DNA from: Diadophis punctatus similis
Taxonomy: Eukaryota; Chordata; Lepidosauria; Squamata; Dipsadidae
Length of the DNA stretch: 64,000 nt
Assembly: GCA_023053685.1 (NCBI GenBank)
Contig: JALIGW010000002.1
Coordinates: 248,938,856-249,002,855, forward strand
Reading direction: 5' to 3'
The position numbers and the translations under genes are program-made. Under the pieces are notes generated by a model. It was given only the letters and a program-made list of their open reading frames with translations, searched no databases and had not been told where the DNA came from. Below are positions 35,587-47,455 of the stretch, in pieces (position 1 is the first letter of the stretch; each line of letters opens with the position of its first letter).

Positions 35587-36330
35587 CAAATTCTTAACAC
35601 TGCAAGTGGTTATTATGAAATACGGTATATCTGGAAGTGCTGTTGATAGATTATGCAGTTGCAGATATATGTATACAAAGAGAATTACAAATACAGACAC
35701 CTACAACTATATACGTGTGGAAAATCCATGTGTTTTCAGCCTGAAAAATGTCCTATAATGGTTACAGTCATTGTAATTTTAGAGATGTGAGGGCTTTAAC
35801 TGATGAAACGATGCCTAAAGCCTCTGCAAGATTTCTAGTACCAGTTTTGCCCATGGAAGTCCTGAGCTCCAAGTAAGGGCAACAAATACTGTTCACAATC
35901 CCCCTGGTGACATTTCAATTGAAGTAGTCCTCACTTACTGACTGCGTTTGGGACTAGCATCTGTCACTAAGCAGATCATTAAGGTTGTCACATGACTGCC
36001 AACTTACATCTGTTCCGCTGCCATCGTTAAGCAAATCACTGTGGTATCTTATAGGCAATTTCACATGAGCCTGACTTGCAACTTCCTGCCAGCAGCTCCA
36101 TTGATTTTGCTTGTCAGAAACCAGCTGGGAAGGTCCCAAATGGGGATCCTGAGTGTGGGATGCTGCAACTATCATAAATGGAAGTTGGAAGTACCCAAAT
36201 TGGTGCAACTCCTTTTCCAGCACCTTCATAACCATAGGAACTGCTGAAGTGCGATCAATGAACAAGTGCTAAAGTAAAAAAACAAAAATCTCTGAAGAGA
36301 CAGTGGAAGTTCAGTATGATATTGTTGTCA
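35587..36330. other. Duplicated flank without a recognised gene
   Basis: Closely matches 62227-62975 and, inverted, the start of unit A near 9741. A minus-strand frame of about 100 codons occurs in both copies but has no domain and is offset by indels. Confidence 0.4.
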
Positions 36331-36830
36331 AGGAAACTGATGATCAATACCAGAACAAGAGTTGAAAGGGATCTTAGAGATCTACTCCAACCCCCCATGC
36401 GTGCAGATGATCTTTTATCATTCTGGAAAAAATGTTTTTTCTTCCTAAGTTTCCTTTTAAAGGTGCTTGATTAATCTGACAACTTTGCCATCCAAAAGGT
36501 AGAGGATGAAATTAGAGGGTCCGGTATACTGGACTTAATATTTACTAACAGAGATGAAATGAAAGAGCACTGACAGTGACATGATCGCAGTGTTCCAAGA
36601 TTTGAGGGGCTGCCAGATAGAAGGGGGGGTTTTTTGTCAAATTATTTTCCAAAGTACCAGAAGGCAAGACAAGAAACAATGGATGGAAACTAATCAAGGA
36701 GAGAAGCAATCTGGAATTAAGGAGAAACTTCTGAACAGTGAGAACAATTAACCAGTGGAACGGCTTCTGTCCAGAAGTTGTGGGTGCTCCAACAATGGGG
36801 GTTCTTAAGAAGAGATTGGGCAGTCATTTG
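36331..36830. mobile_element. CR1 LINE fragments
   Basis: GAGTTGAAAGGGATCTTAGAG at 36351 is the inverted CR1 tail. Around 36715-36815 the plus strand encodes a CR1 ORF2 C-terminus (NEQ-TINQWNGF-like and VVGAPTMGVLKKRLG). Same arrangement at 62981-63545. Confidence 0.55.
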
Positions 36831-37130
36831 GCAGTGATGGCGAACCTATGGCATGAGAGCCAGAGGTGGCATGTGGAGCCATATCTGCTGGCATGCAAGC
36901 CATTGCCCTAGCTGAGCTCCGGCGCGCATGTGCGTGCCGGCCAGCTGTTTTTTTCGCTTTTGCGGAGGCTCTGGGAGGGCGTTTTTAGCCTCTGGAGGGC
37001 CTCCGAGAAGTGGGGGAGGGTGCTTTTGCCCTCCCCAGGCTCCAAGAAAGCCTCTGGAGCCTGGGGAGGGCGAAAGGTGGGCCTACCGGGCCCACTGGAA
37101 GTCGGGAAATGTGCCATCCTAGGACGCTTT
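36831..37130. mobile_element. hAT-like fragment with CAGTGATGGCGAACC end
   Basis: The end CAGTGATGGCGAACCTATGGC is typical of a hAT family; the CpG-rich body has no coding content. The second end is missing because the interspersed repeat near 37115 follows. Confidence 0.5.
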
Positions 37131-37178
37131 CCTTTGGTTTTGTTCCAGCAAGAGGGAAAATGAGTGTGCCCTCTTGGG

Positions 37179-37964
37179 TAAGGTGACCAGACGTCCTGCT
37201 TTTGGCGGGACAGACACGCTTTTCAAGCGTGTGTCCCGCGTCCCGCATTCTTTTCAAAAAGTCCCGCTTTTTTGAAAAGAATGCCAAAACAGCGGGACGT
37301 CTGGTCACCTTAAAAGGGGAAGCAAAAGAGAGGTACCGGAAGCAAGTCGGGTGGAATTTCAGCGAGGCGGCTGCCTGCTGGGGAGAGGGGGAAGGGGGGC
37401 TGCTCCTCCTCTCCTTCCCCCGCCCCATCCCTAGCCCCGCCCTCGGAGGCGCTGCTGCTGTTGGGATGCTGCCGTTGGGAGGGGTGAGGGATGAGGAGCC
37501 GTCGCCGCTTTGAGCTCACGAGCGGCCCCTCCAGCGGCGCAAACAGCCCTTCCTCGTCCCCCTCCCCTTCCTTCCCCCCCGTCGCCTCGCTGCCGCCTTT
37601 GCCCTGGGGCCGGGTGGGAGACCGCGGCGCTTGGATGCCTGGAGCAGGTAAGCTGCCGGCTGCCTCCTTTCCCCGTCTCCCGCTTCCTGTTCGTTGCTTG
37701 CCAGCCCGGCCCCAGGGCAGCTCCCGAAGGGGAGGCGGGAGGCGAGGAAAGGCCTCCCAAAGGGGAGGTGGGCTCCCGAAGGGGAGGCGGGAGGCGAGGA
37801 AAGGCCTCCCGCCTCTCCCCCCACCTGGACGCCGACATTTGCTGTGTTTTTCCTTCTGCGTATGCGCAGCGTTCTGCGCATGCGCAGAGGGCAAAACAAA
37901 TGGAGGCGCCCAGGTGAGCCCGCCCCTCCCCCATCCCGCTTTAAAAAAAAATCTGGTCACTTTA
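37179..37964. mobile_element. Composite hAT-like element with perfect 8-bp target duplication
   Basis: The element starts TAAGGTGACCAGACG and ends CTGGTCACTTTA, flanked by CTCTTGGG on both sides (37171-37178, 37965-37972). The undisturbed site GCCCTCTTGGGAGACTTG is present at about 54715 and 63896. Its left 135 bp are a complete hairpin; the rest is CpG-rich. Two NRF1-type sites, TGCGTATGCGCA (37857-37868) and TGCGCATGCGCA (37875-37886), lie near the right end. No transposase. Confidence 0.85.
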
Positions 37965-38047
37965 CTCTTGGGAGACTTGAAAGAAAAGGTATAGGATAGA
38001 TAGTCATGGACCAAAGCTATTCGTGGAATTGTAGCGTGGAAAGGGGA

Positions 38048-38117
38048 GGCGTGGATCATCCCCCCTCCCCCCCTCAATGGTGTCCCACTTTACCAAAGTG
38101 AAAATCTGGTCACCATA
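38048..38117. mobile_element. Truncated right end of the long hAT-like type, unit C
   Basis: Matches 23383-23452, including the GGTGTCCCACTTTACC block and the terminal CTGGTCACCATA. The rest of the element is deleted here; the junction at about 38030 is abrupt. Confidence 0.6.
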
Positions 38118-38340
38118 GACTAAATGAGTTAATTAGTAACAAAATGGCGATTGAAGCTTCAAAGGGCATGAAAGTGAAAGCTAAAAGGAAAGTTTCGTTT
38201 CGCTAGCAGCCCTCTGTTTGAAAATGCTTGACTTTGATGAACTTTATCTTCTCTTTCTGATTTTGGATTAAAATAAAAAGTCTAATTTTAAATTTTAAAT
38301 GGCTTTAAAATCTGGAAAAACTGTTTTTAACAAAGGATTA
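38118..38340 (+). mobile_element. L1-type 5' UTR and first ORF1 codons, unit C
   Basis: Near-identical to 23453-23675, including the ORF1 start MALKSGKTVFN and the same truncation point at the ZNF promoter, so the joint formed before B and C separated. Confidence 0.7.
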
Positions 38341-38564
38341 GGACGAGGGTGATTTTCAACCTTTTGTCACTAGATGGCGCTCTACAAAGAAGCAACACTC
38401 GGCGCCTAGAAAGCAGAGAATAAGAGTACAGCAGTGGCGTCGCTAGTATTGACGTTACACCGGAGGTAGAGAGGCCGAGCTGCAACAAACTGAAACGATA
38501 GAGTATTAGATTGTTAGAGAGGAGGAGGAGGAAGTTCCTCTTCCGGTTCACCCCCAGGAGGAGG
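38341..38564 (+). promoter_or_regulatory. Promoter region of ZNF unit C
   Basis: CTCF-like core GTCACTAGATGGCGCTC at 38366-38382 and ETS site CTTCCGGTT at 38540-38548, 183 and 17 bp before the ATG. Confidence 0.5.
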
Positions 38565-38619
38565 ATGGCGTCGGAGGAGCCTCTTGTGCTGCTTGAAGGG
38601 TCGAAGCGGCTCCTGGGAG
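38565..38619 (+). CDS. First coding exon of ZNF unit C
   Basis: This exon encodes MASEEPLVLLEGSKRLLG, identical to unit D, and ends at a GTGAGT donor in phase 1. The acceptor at 45017 continues DKQDFNKSTLEN and then TGA. The conserved donor and frame support the exon; the function of the peptide is unknown. Confidence 0.55.
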
Positions 38620-39109
38620 GTGAGTGGAGGGCAGGTGGGAGGAGAAGCCGGGAGCAAGTCGGGCCTTTTGGTTTCCTCCACGGCCTGGAAGCCGCGAAGG
38701 GACAAGAATGAAACATGCGGCTGCTGCATATTCTTTCTCTCCCCAAATGTTTTTATCCTTTTGCTACATGATTTCAAGATGCTGCCTGTGATTTTCTGCT
38801 GGCAGATTTGGGAGATTTAAAGAAATCTTGATATATTTTGCATATTTCTTAACCACCCACCTCCCTCACCCTTCACGTAACACTTGAATCCTTGTGGTTT
38901 CCTTGATATGTTGTTTCCCTGGCAAGCCAGGAGTTTTATGGGCAAAAGGGATGCTTACATCGGATTTGTTCACCATTTCATCTGTTAGTGACCCCACCTT
39001 TTAAAAAAAAAATAGATTAAATGCACTTCTGAGTCATTTTGCAGACTGAAACACACATAATTGTGTACATAAATAAATTCTTAGGAGGGTATTTCTGTGT
39101 CAATAGGAA
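38620..39109. other. First intron, promoter-proximal part, unit C
   Basis: No feature beyond homology with the same interval in the other units. Confidence 0.4.
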
Positions 39110-42100
39110 CAGTGCATTCAGACAGTATTCAAACCCCTTTCCCTTCTGTCAATTTTTTTCAAGTTTTTATTTTTATTTCCATATAGACAATTCACATTTT
39201 TATCCTCTCATTTCTCATTTCATTTTGTATACAATCATTACACATTTTATACAAATACCTTATACTTCTCTTATTACTTTATTCAATTCAGAGTTACTTT
39301 TTTACCATCCCTTTTCCCATCTTATAGTCCTTCCTTCCCTTTCTTTCCCTTCTTCTCCACCTTTCCTACTTTCTTTCCTCTTCTCTCCTCTCCTCTGCTC
39401 TACTCCCTCACCTCACTTTCCCCCTCTCTCCCATCCTCATCTTTCTTCCTTCTTCTCACTCCTCACCTTCCCCCCTTTGCTGTGCTTTCTCCATTTCTTT
39501 GGGATGGCATTCCAGCAACCCTGGCTTCTTTACCCATTCTTACATTTTACACTTTATTTCATATATATTCTTAAACTTTATTTCTTTTATTTTTATGTGT
39601 TTGTCAATCAAAAGTTTTCATACTTATGGTTTTTCCTTTCCCCCTCCCTCCCCACCCTTTCCCCATCCCTACCCTACTCCTTGTATCATTGTCATCTAGG
39701 TATCACTCTTTCTCCTCCCCCACCCAAATCTTGTTTCTAATCTGTATGTATTTTATATTATTAATCTTTTCCGCTTTATTTTATTCTTTTGGCCTTTCTC
39801 TTCACTTCCTTTAATTTATTTAACCCTCTCAGAATGCCCTAATAATATATATATATATATTTATATTTAAAGAAATACATACAACTCAATTAAACAAAAC
39901 CTTTAGCTCTTAATTATATCAATTATAATAATCCATTTTTTCACCCCTGATTTATCATTACTATTTTTGTAAGTAGGATCTTCTGTCACCCTTGATCATA
40001 TATTTCAACATTTATACAGCCATTGCTATGACTTATTATCCTGATTCCATCATCCAAAAAGAACATTTTTTTGAGTTACAATCTTATACAAAACACGCTT
40101 AAATCATCCTTAATCTTACAATTGGTGTCTAAATCTTTAAAGTTATCTAATCATTATAATCATAACATTTCATTTATTTTCACCCACAAATTTTATCCAT
40201 ATTATCACAATCCCATATTTTCCCTAAAAATTATATTTCAATCTTACAAACAGATCTATATATCTTAATCAGTTATACAATTAATATCTAAACATCTACA
40301 ACAACCTTACTAAGTCGTCTTATTTTTTCTTTCTATTCAACTCTTCATCCATTTTCATTTTCTCTTTCCACCATTTCTCCCCTTAAATCAATTCTCTTTC
40401 TCCCTACTCCTATCTTTCCCTTTTTCTTTTTTTCTTTCTATACAGGTATCTCCCCCCCCCCTTTGTCTCTTAATTCTCTTTGCTCTAATCTAAAATAAGT
40501 TTCTTCTTTATTCTTCTCCTTATTTCTCTTTCTTTTTTGGTTGATCTTTTTGTAACCAATGCTTCCCTTTTAATCTTTTTTTTTTTTACTGTTAAACCCA
40601 GTATAATAGTCATTCTGTATTTTCATTTCATTTTTTTAATTACTAAGTTCCAAAAAACAGTCTTTTGAATCTTCCTGTCTTTTTAAATTGTTAATCTGTA
40701 TTTTCTTTTCAACATGATCTTCTTGTTCTTCTTGTTCACTTTCTTTCGTAATGAATTTTGTCTGTTCCTTGAGTCCTTTCTTTGTTTCAGTGTTCTTGTC
40801 TTTTCTGAGTATTAAAAGACAGTCTTTTAGATCTTCTTGTATATTCTTTAAAATCCCAAACATTTCTTCATAGAAACTCCTCCTCTTCATCTTTCAAGTT
40901 TCAATGTTATATCGCTTTACACTTCTGTCCAAACCTGTTCCAAATCCTTTTTTCCCCTCACCACAACAATGAGATGATAAGGACTCCTTTAAGCTGCTTT
41001 TGATTCCGCAGCAAAATCAAGTCACAAGCTCCAGCTGTACAAAACAATTTTAATTTTCACAGCTCTTTAAACCAGCAGGTGACCCCGTTAATTCCCAGAA
41101 GCGATAACAAATCTATTTAGGACAAATATCCAAAGTTGACTCCGTTTCTAAAGTATTTTTTTTCCAACTCAATTATTCTCTTTCAAGTTTCTTATATTTT
41201 ACCCAGTCCGATTATAGTAAAAATCAATAATCTCCTTGGGCTTTTACTCTTCACTTATTTCAGCTTCTCTATGATTTTTTAGGATGCTAGCTAGCCGCCA
41301 TCTCCCTTTTAAAAAGTCCTCAGCAATTTTTTTTAAAGTGTTTGTAGCTTAATCGGTTCATCACTCACCAAACTCGTGCACTTTCCTTCTTCTTTTTGTC
41401 TACTCCAGCTCCAATTCTTAGATGTTTTGACCCGGACGGTTCACAACCTTTCTAGTTTCCTCATGCCGTTCGAGACCACCTCCGCTATGGCATAAAGCCC
41501 AGATCGGTGGAGGGCTGCAGTGATGGTTATCCTTCTGGAACTCTCCACACAGGATCTCTGAAGCTCAGTCAGAGTGATCATCGTGTTCTTCGTCAACTCT
41601 CTTACTAAGACCCTTCTACCCAATTGTTTGACCAGACGACCAGCTCTTGGAAGAGTCCCGGTTGTGCCAAACTTTTCCCATTTGAGAATTATGGAGGCCC
41701 CTGTGCCCTTAGGAACCTTTTGTGCAGCAGGAATTTTATTGTAGCCTTCTCCAGATCTGTGCCTTGCCAGAGCCATATCCTGTCTCTGAACGCTGCAGGC
41801 AGTTCCTTTGACCTCATGGCAATTGTTCTGCTACAGTATGCATTGTCAGCTATGAGTGTGTGCCTTTCCAAATTATGTCCAATCAATTTAATTTACCACA
41901 GGTAGACTCCAATCAAGGTGTAGAAACATGTTGGCAACAATCAAGGGAAATGGGAGGCACCTGGGCTAAATTTCAAGTGCTGTTGCAAGGGGTCTGAATA
42001 CTTATGCCAATGTGATATTTCTGTTTTTTCCTTTTACTAAATTTACAGACATTTCTACTTTGTCATTATGGACTACTCTGTGTAGATTAAGGAGGGGGAA

Positions 42101-42186
42101 ATGAAGTTCAACAATTGTAGAATCAAGCTTCAGCATAACAAAATTGACAAAAGTAAAGGGGGTCTGAATACTTTCTGAATGCACTG
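39110..42186 (-). mobile_element. Tc1-like transposon, unit C copy
   Basis: Ends CAGTGCATTCAGACAG and TTCTGAATGCACTG, with TA after the right end. The minus strand (41441-41886) keeps transposase N-terminal pieces, LVRELTKNTMITLTELQRS and ALARHRSGEGYNKIPAAQK, out of frame with each other. A retroelement occupies 39153-41437 and removed the catalytic part. Confidence 0.8.
39153..41437 (-). mobile_element. LINE-derived retroelement inside Tc1, fuller copy
   Basis: On the minus strand it runs from a mixed 5' region (about 41437-40890) through an 84-codon, strongly charged, coiled-coil-like frame (40636-40890, starting MKRRSFYEEMFG) into a long purine-rich 3' region and an A-rich tail near 39153. 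It lacks reverse transcriptase. It resembles an L1 ORF1-type transcript copy, but the frame is too short and diverged for a firm family call. Confidence 0.5.
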
Positions 42187-42849
42187 TATTTAGAAAGATT
42201 AAAACATTTCAGGTTAATTGACAGGCCTGCGATGTCTTGCCCAAAACGCCTGCAGAGCATTTTGAGGAAGCGAGACTGGGGTGCACAAGAGGCAGGTTGG
42301 TTGAGCTCCAAAGAGGCTTCTGTTGTTGGAATAAAATGCCCTGTGGAGAGTTTTCGTTTATATTCCTATCGACCAAGTTCTGCTTCCTCTACTTTATCCA
42401 TTACCATCTCCTTTTTCTAATTTTCAGTTTTTCTCCAAATTCTGTCTATTTAAGGCACAGAATTTCTCTCTGTGTTTCTCTGTGTGTTGCTTTCATAGCA
42501 TTCCCTTTCTGTAAAGCCAACAAGCATGGTATGTAAATTGGCATTGTCATATGACATCATGCTTAACGATTGGGCTGCTTACTGACACAGATACCATTCC
42601 CAATTGCAGTCAGTAAGTGAGCACTACTTGAATTAGGATGTCACCAGAGTGGTTGTGGAAAATATTTCCTGCCCTTACGTGGAGCTGAGAACTTCCATGG
42701 GAAAAACTAGTATATGAAATCTTGCAGAGGCTTTAGGTATCGTTTCATCAGGTAAAACCCCACATCTCTAAAGTTAAATCAGAAGGATCGACTGTAACCA
42801 TTTTGGGATAATTTTCAGGCTAAAAACACATGGATTTTCCACATACATA
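42187..42849. other. Conserved intron segment, unit C
   Basis: Same content as 27554-28049; no coding exon supported. Confidence 0.4.
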
Positions 42850-44115
42850 CAGTTTTGTCGTGTTTCCACGAAAATAAGACAGTGTCTTATTTTCTTTTGA
42901 CCCCAGAAATACGTCCGTGGCCTAATTTTGGGGGGGAGCAGGGGATGGGGGGGGGCGGGCCGCCAGACGCACATCTTACCAGAGTGGCAGCTCCGTCTGT
43001 GCAGGGAAACATCTTGCACAGTAAAGAAAAACTCGCGAGTGCGAAAAATTGTTAATTGCTCACACTCGCGATAAGTTTTTCTTTACCATGCAAGATGTTT
43101 CTTTTCACAGACCAGCCAAAAGACGCGATGGAGCTGCCAGTCTCCGGTAAGATGGATGACTTGCGGCCCGCACCGCCCCATCCCCCGCCACACCTATCAA
43201 CTCCAATTTGTGCCGCGAGACGAGCATCTTACCGGAGTTTGGCAGCTTCGTCGCATCTCTCGGCCAGTCAGTTCAGGGAAACATCTGGTACAGTAAAGAA
43301 AAACTTCTCGCAACTGCGAGCAATTAACAATTCTTGCACTGACGAAAAGTTTTTCTTTACTGTGCAAGATATTTCCCTGCACAGACCGGCCGAGAGACAC
43401 GACGGAGCTGCCAGACTCCGGTAAGATGCGTGTCTCTCTGTGGGGCGCAATTTGGGGGTGGCTGCTAGGGCAGGGGATGGGGCGGGGCGGGCCGCAAGAC
43501 GTAAACCCTGGCTGGAAGCTGCTGGTAGTGGAGAAGAGGCCGGTCGGGCCAGCCGCCTCCTGCCATGTCTTCTGGCAGCCGGGACAGAGCGGTAGCGAAG
43601 GGCAAAGGGAGCCGCAGCCCTGCATGGAGCTGGAACCATAGAGCAGGAAGCGCACTCCCAGAGCGGCCGCTCCCAGAAGACTCGGCAGCAGGCGGCTGGC
43701 CCGACCGGCATCTTACCGCTCGGTCGGTGAGTAGGGCTCTGGCCGACCGGAGGGGGAGTTGTCCGCTGGGTGGGCACTATGTGGCAAGAGGTGTCGGGCG
43801 GCTGCTCTCTTGCGAATGGGGTGGGAGTTTGCAGGCAAGGGGGATGGATGGATGGGAGGCGGGGAAGCACCAAGAACACTGGGGAGAGATAGAATGGAGA
43901 GGTAGCTGCCGATCAGCTCAGCTGATACGCAGGTCCTGATTAAGGGGCCCAGCTGCCATTAGCTGAGCGGGGAAGGGAAAGGCTGCCTCCTGTGCTGGCC
44001 ACGCCCACCCCTTTACTAGGGGTTATTTTCGGGAGAGGGCGTATATTTATGCCCACCCCAAAAATCAGACCTGGCATTTTCAGGAGATGTCATATTTTGG
44101 GGGGTACATGGTTGG
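42850..44115. mobile_element. CpG-rich hairpin element, unit C copy
   Basis: Matches 28050-29315 closely, with the two internal foldbacks at about 43004-43100 and 43285-43380. The left end reads CGTGTTTCCACGAAAATAAG. The right end is eroded near 44105. Confidence 0.55.
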
Positions 44116-44149
44116 TGTGTGTATTTGTATTTGTCTCTGTATGCATATA

Positions 44150-44738
44150 CGAGGGTGAGTCAAAAAGTAGTGCCATTTTCTTCAGGACAGGTATAATTAC
44201 CAACACAGGAACATGTAGAATACATCAAAATTAAGCTGGTCCTCTGTGGATCACATCCCTACTTTTCAACATAGTCACCGTTTCTCTCAATAGCAATTTT
44301 CCACCTTCGAATGAGAGCATGTATCCCTCTCTCGTAAAATTTTGTTGACTGTTCTTTGAGCCACTTCTTCACTGCAGTTTTCACTTCCTCATCACTGGAA
44401 TAATGTCTGCCTCTCAAACCCTCTTTCATGGGGCCGAAGAGATGATAGTCTGAAGGCGCTAAATCTGGTGAGTGTGGAGGATTATTATTCCAGTGACGAG
44501 GAAGTGAAAACTGCAGTGAAGAAGTGGCTCAAAGAACAGTCAACAAAATTTTACGCGACAGGGATACATGCTCTCATTCGAAGGTGGAACATTGCTAATG
44601 AGAGAAACGGTGACTATGTTGAGAAGTAGGGATGTGATCCACAGAGGACCAGCTTCATTTTGATGTATGCTACATGTTCCTGTGTTGGTAATTATACCTG
44701 TCCTAAAGAAAATGGCATTACGTTTTGACTCACCCTCA
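44150..44738. mobile_element. Foldback mariner derivative
   Basis: Outer ends are CGAGGGTGAGTCAAAAAG and its inverse, flanked by TA (44148-44149, 44739-44740). The element consists of two inverted copies of the mariner 3' half: about 44150-44400 encodes the transposase tail on the minus strand, and about 44480-44738 the same tail on the plus strand. The unit B copy occupies the same site but has only a short left arm. Confidence 0.85.
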
Positions 44739-45016
44739 TATTTAAAACAATACAATCTATCCCCAGCATTTCCAGATATATTTGATGGTAAGCCATTGCA
44801 TTGCTAAGAATTTGTGAATCAGAAAAGTGAAAAAGAGGATTTCATGACTGAATGGATATTTGAACTTGGACACAAATGTGTCAAATGAATCATAACTAAT
44901 GTAAGAGGTTATTCTTTATTGTGTTTTGTTTGCTTATTTATTGTAATGTATACTTTTTTCACATCTGCAACTATTTTATAAACAATTAAAGTGACATTTT
45001 TCTTTGAATCTTATAG

Positions 45017-45643
45017 ACAAACAAGATTTCAATAAGAGCACTCTGGAAAACTGAGAATAACAAGCAACATTGGAAAAGAAAGTAAAGCCAGCCGGAAATC
45101 AAAATATTTTCCGTTTCCTTCAGAAAACCACAAAATTCTTCTCCTTTCCCAGCAGTTGAGAGACAAAGGAGAAAAAATAGAGTCTGAGAAACTCAAGAAT
45201 ACGTTACATGAAAGATCAAGGGAGATTATATTTCATTCAGAAAAAGAGGAGCATCTCTGGAAGTCAGCGGGGAGAAAAAAGTCTATTGGATATCCACATA
45301 GGCCTGACAGTGATGCAGGACTGGCTCTGTGAGGAGGAAAACATCTGGAATTAAAGCACCAGTAAACAAATAATCACACATCTATTTGACCTCAAGAATA
45401 TCAGTGTTGGAGAAGCTCCTATTGTGCCTATTGTGGGAAAAGTGCAGATTGTAAATCACAACTGATTATGCACGAGAGGATCCACAGTGTAGAAAAGGCA
45501 TAGAAATGCTATAAATGTGACAAATGGTTTAGTCTGAAGAGGTCTCTTGTGGTTCATCAAAGGACATAAGCATAGCAACATCAGAGGACTCACACCAGGG
45601 AGAAATTGTAACTGCCCAGTTTGAGATAAAACTTTCACCGGAA
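45017..45643 (+). pseudogene. Degraded 5' part of the ZNF exon, unit C
   Basis: The acceptor CTTTGAATCTTATAG ends at 45016. The frame from exon 1 reads DKQDFNKSTLEN, then TGA. Finger remnants at 45400-45565 contain the same stops as in unit B. Confidence 0.7.
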
Positions 45644-47455
45644 ATGTCCAGTTCATTAGCCACCAGAGGACTCACCCAGGAGAGAAACCCTTTGCATGTC
45701 CTGACTGAGAAAAGTTTTGGTAAGAATTCCAGTCTGGTGGCACACCAGAGGATACACACAGGAGACAAACCGTATGAGTGTTCAGATAGTGGGAAAAGTT
45801 TCATTGGGAATTCCAGCCTCGTGACACACCAGAGGACTCACACAGGAGAAATACTGTATGAGTATCTAGAGTGTGAGAAAAGTTTCAGTCGGAATTCTTA
45901 CCTTGTGCAACACCAGAGGACTCACACAGGAGAAAAACCGTATGAGTGTCCAGATTGTGGGAAAAGGTTCAGTAATAATTCTGGCCTTGTGATACACCAG
46001 AGGACACACACAGGAGAAAAACCATATGAATGTCCAGAATGTGGGAAATGTTTTAGTCATAATTCCAACCTTGTGACACACCAGAGGACTCACACAGGAG
46101 ACAAACCATATGAGTGTCCAGAGTGTGGGAAATGTTTCAGTCATAATTCCAACCTTGTGACACACCAGAGGACTCACACAGGAGAAAAACCATATGAGTG
46201 TCCTGATTGTGGGAGAGGTTTCAGTTATAATTCCCAGCTGGTGTCACACCAGAGGACTCACACAGGAGAGAAACCGTATGAGTGTCCAGATTGTGGGAAA
46301 CGTTTTAGTCATAATTCCCAGCTGGTGTCACACCAGAGGACTCACACAGGAAACAAACCGTATGAGTGTCCTGATTGTGGGAAAGGTTTCAGTTATAATT
46401 CCCAGCTGGTGTCACACCAGAGGACTCACACAGGAGAGAAACCGTATGAGTGTCCAGATTGTGGGAAAAGTTTCAGTCAGAATTCCCATCTGGTGTCACA
46501 CCAGAGGACTCACACAGGAGAAAAACCGTATGAGTGTCCAGAGTGTGGGAAAAGTTTTAGTTATAATTCCCAGCTGGTGTCACACCAGAGGACTCACACA
46601 GGAGAGAAACCGTATGAGTGTCCAGATTGTGGGAAAAGTTTCAGTCAGAATTCCCATCTGGTGTCACACCAGAGGACTCACACAGGAGACAAACCGTATG
46701 AGTGTCCAGAGTGTGGGAAAAGTTTCAGTCAGAATTCCCATCTGGTGTCACACCAGAGGACTCACACAGGAGAGAAACCTTATGAGTGTCCAGAGTGTGG
46801 GAAAAGTTTCAGTCATAATTCCCAGCTGGTGTCACACCAGAGGATTTACACAGGAGACAAACCATATGAGTGTCCAGATTGTGGGAAATGTTTCAGTGAG
46901 AATTCCAGCCTCGTGAAACACCAGAGGACTCACACAGGAGAAAAACCGTATGAATGTCCAGAATGTGGGAAATGTTTCAGTCGTAATTACCAGCTGGTGT
47001 TACACCAGAGGACTCACACAGGAGAAAAACCGTATGAGTGTCCAGAATGTGGGAAAGGTTTCAGTCAGAATTCCAACCTTGTGAGACACCAGAGGACTCA
47101 CACAGGAGAGAAACCGTATGAGTGTCCAGATTGTGAGAAATGTTTCAGTCATGATTCCCAGTTGGTGACACACCAGAGGACTCACACGGGAGAGAAACTG
47201 TATGAGTGTGCAGATTGTGGGAAAGGTTTCAGTCAGAATTCCCACCTTGTGACACACCAGAGGACTCACACAGGAGACAAACCGTATGAGTGTCCAGAGT
47301 GTGGGAAAAGTTTTAGTCAGAATTCCAACCTTTTGAAGCATCAGAGGATTCACACAGGAGAGAAACTCTATGAGTGTCCAGAGTGTGGGGAAAAATTCAG
47401 TCAGAATTCCAGCCTGGTGACACACCAGAGGACTCACAGCCTTGATAAAGGCTAA
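45644..47455 (+). CDS. C2H2 zinc-finger array protein, unit C (20 fingers)
   Basis: A 603-residue frame: 43 leading residues and exactly twenty 28-residue repeats, ending QRTHSLDKG as in unit B. Three fingers have lost a zinc ligand: finger 1 (CSDS), finger 2 (YEYLEC) and finger 13 (HQRIY). Seventeen are canonical. The first 22 residues are out of the ancestral finger frame, as in unit B. The middle (fingers 6-13) alternates near-identical YNSQ and QNSH types, showing recent local tandem expansion. No effector domain is in frame. A DNA-binding nuclear role is inferred from the family only. Confidence 0.85.
   Translation: MSSSLATRGLTQERNPLHVLTEKSFGKNSSLVAHQRIHTGDKPYECSDSGKSFIGNSSLVTHQRTHTGEILYEYLECEKSFSRNSYLVQHQRTHTGEKPYECPDCGKRFSNNSGLVIHQRTHTGEKPYECPECGKCFSHNSNLVTHQRTHTGDKPYECPECGKCFSHNSNLVTHQRTHTGEKPYECPDCGRGFSYNSQLVSHQRTHTGEKPYECPDCGKRFSHNSQLVSHQRTHTGNKPYECPDCGKGFSYNSQLVSHQRTHTGEKPYECPDCGKSFSQNSHLVSHQRTHTGEKPYECPECGKSFSYNSQLVSHQRTHTGEKPYECPDCGKSFSQNSHLVSHQRTHTGDKPYECPECGKSFSQNSHLVSHQRTHTGEKPYECPECGKSFSHNSQLVSHQRIYTGDKPYECPDCGKCFSENSSLVKHQRTHTGEKPYECPECGKCFSRNYQLVLHQRTHTGEKPYECPECGKGFSQNSNLVRHQRTHTGEKPYECPDCEKCFSHDSQLVTHQRTHTGEKLYECADCGKGFSQNSHLVTHQRTHTGDKPYECPECGKSFSQNSNLLKHQRIHTGEKLYECPECGEKFSQNSSLVTHQRTHSLDKG

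Noticed and set aside
46194..46916. A 240-codon frame in another frame over array C, and many 70-220 codon antisense frames over all ZNF arrays
   Set aside because: The 84-bp finger repeat is a multiple of three, so a frame lacking a stop in one repeat stays open throughout. They are shadows with low-complexity repeats.
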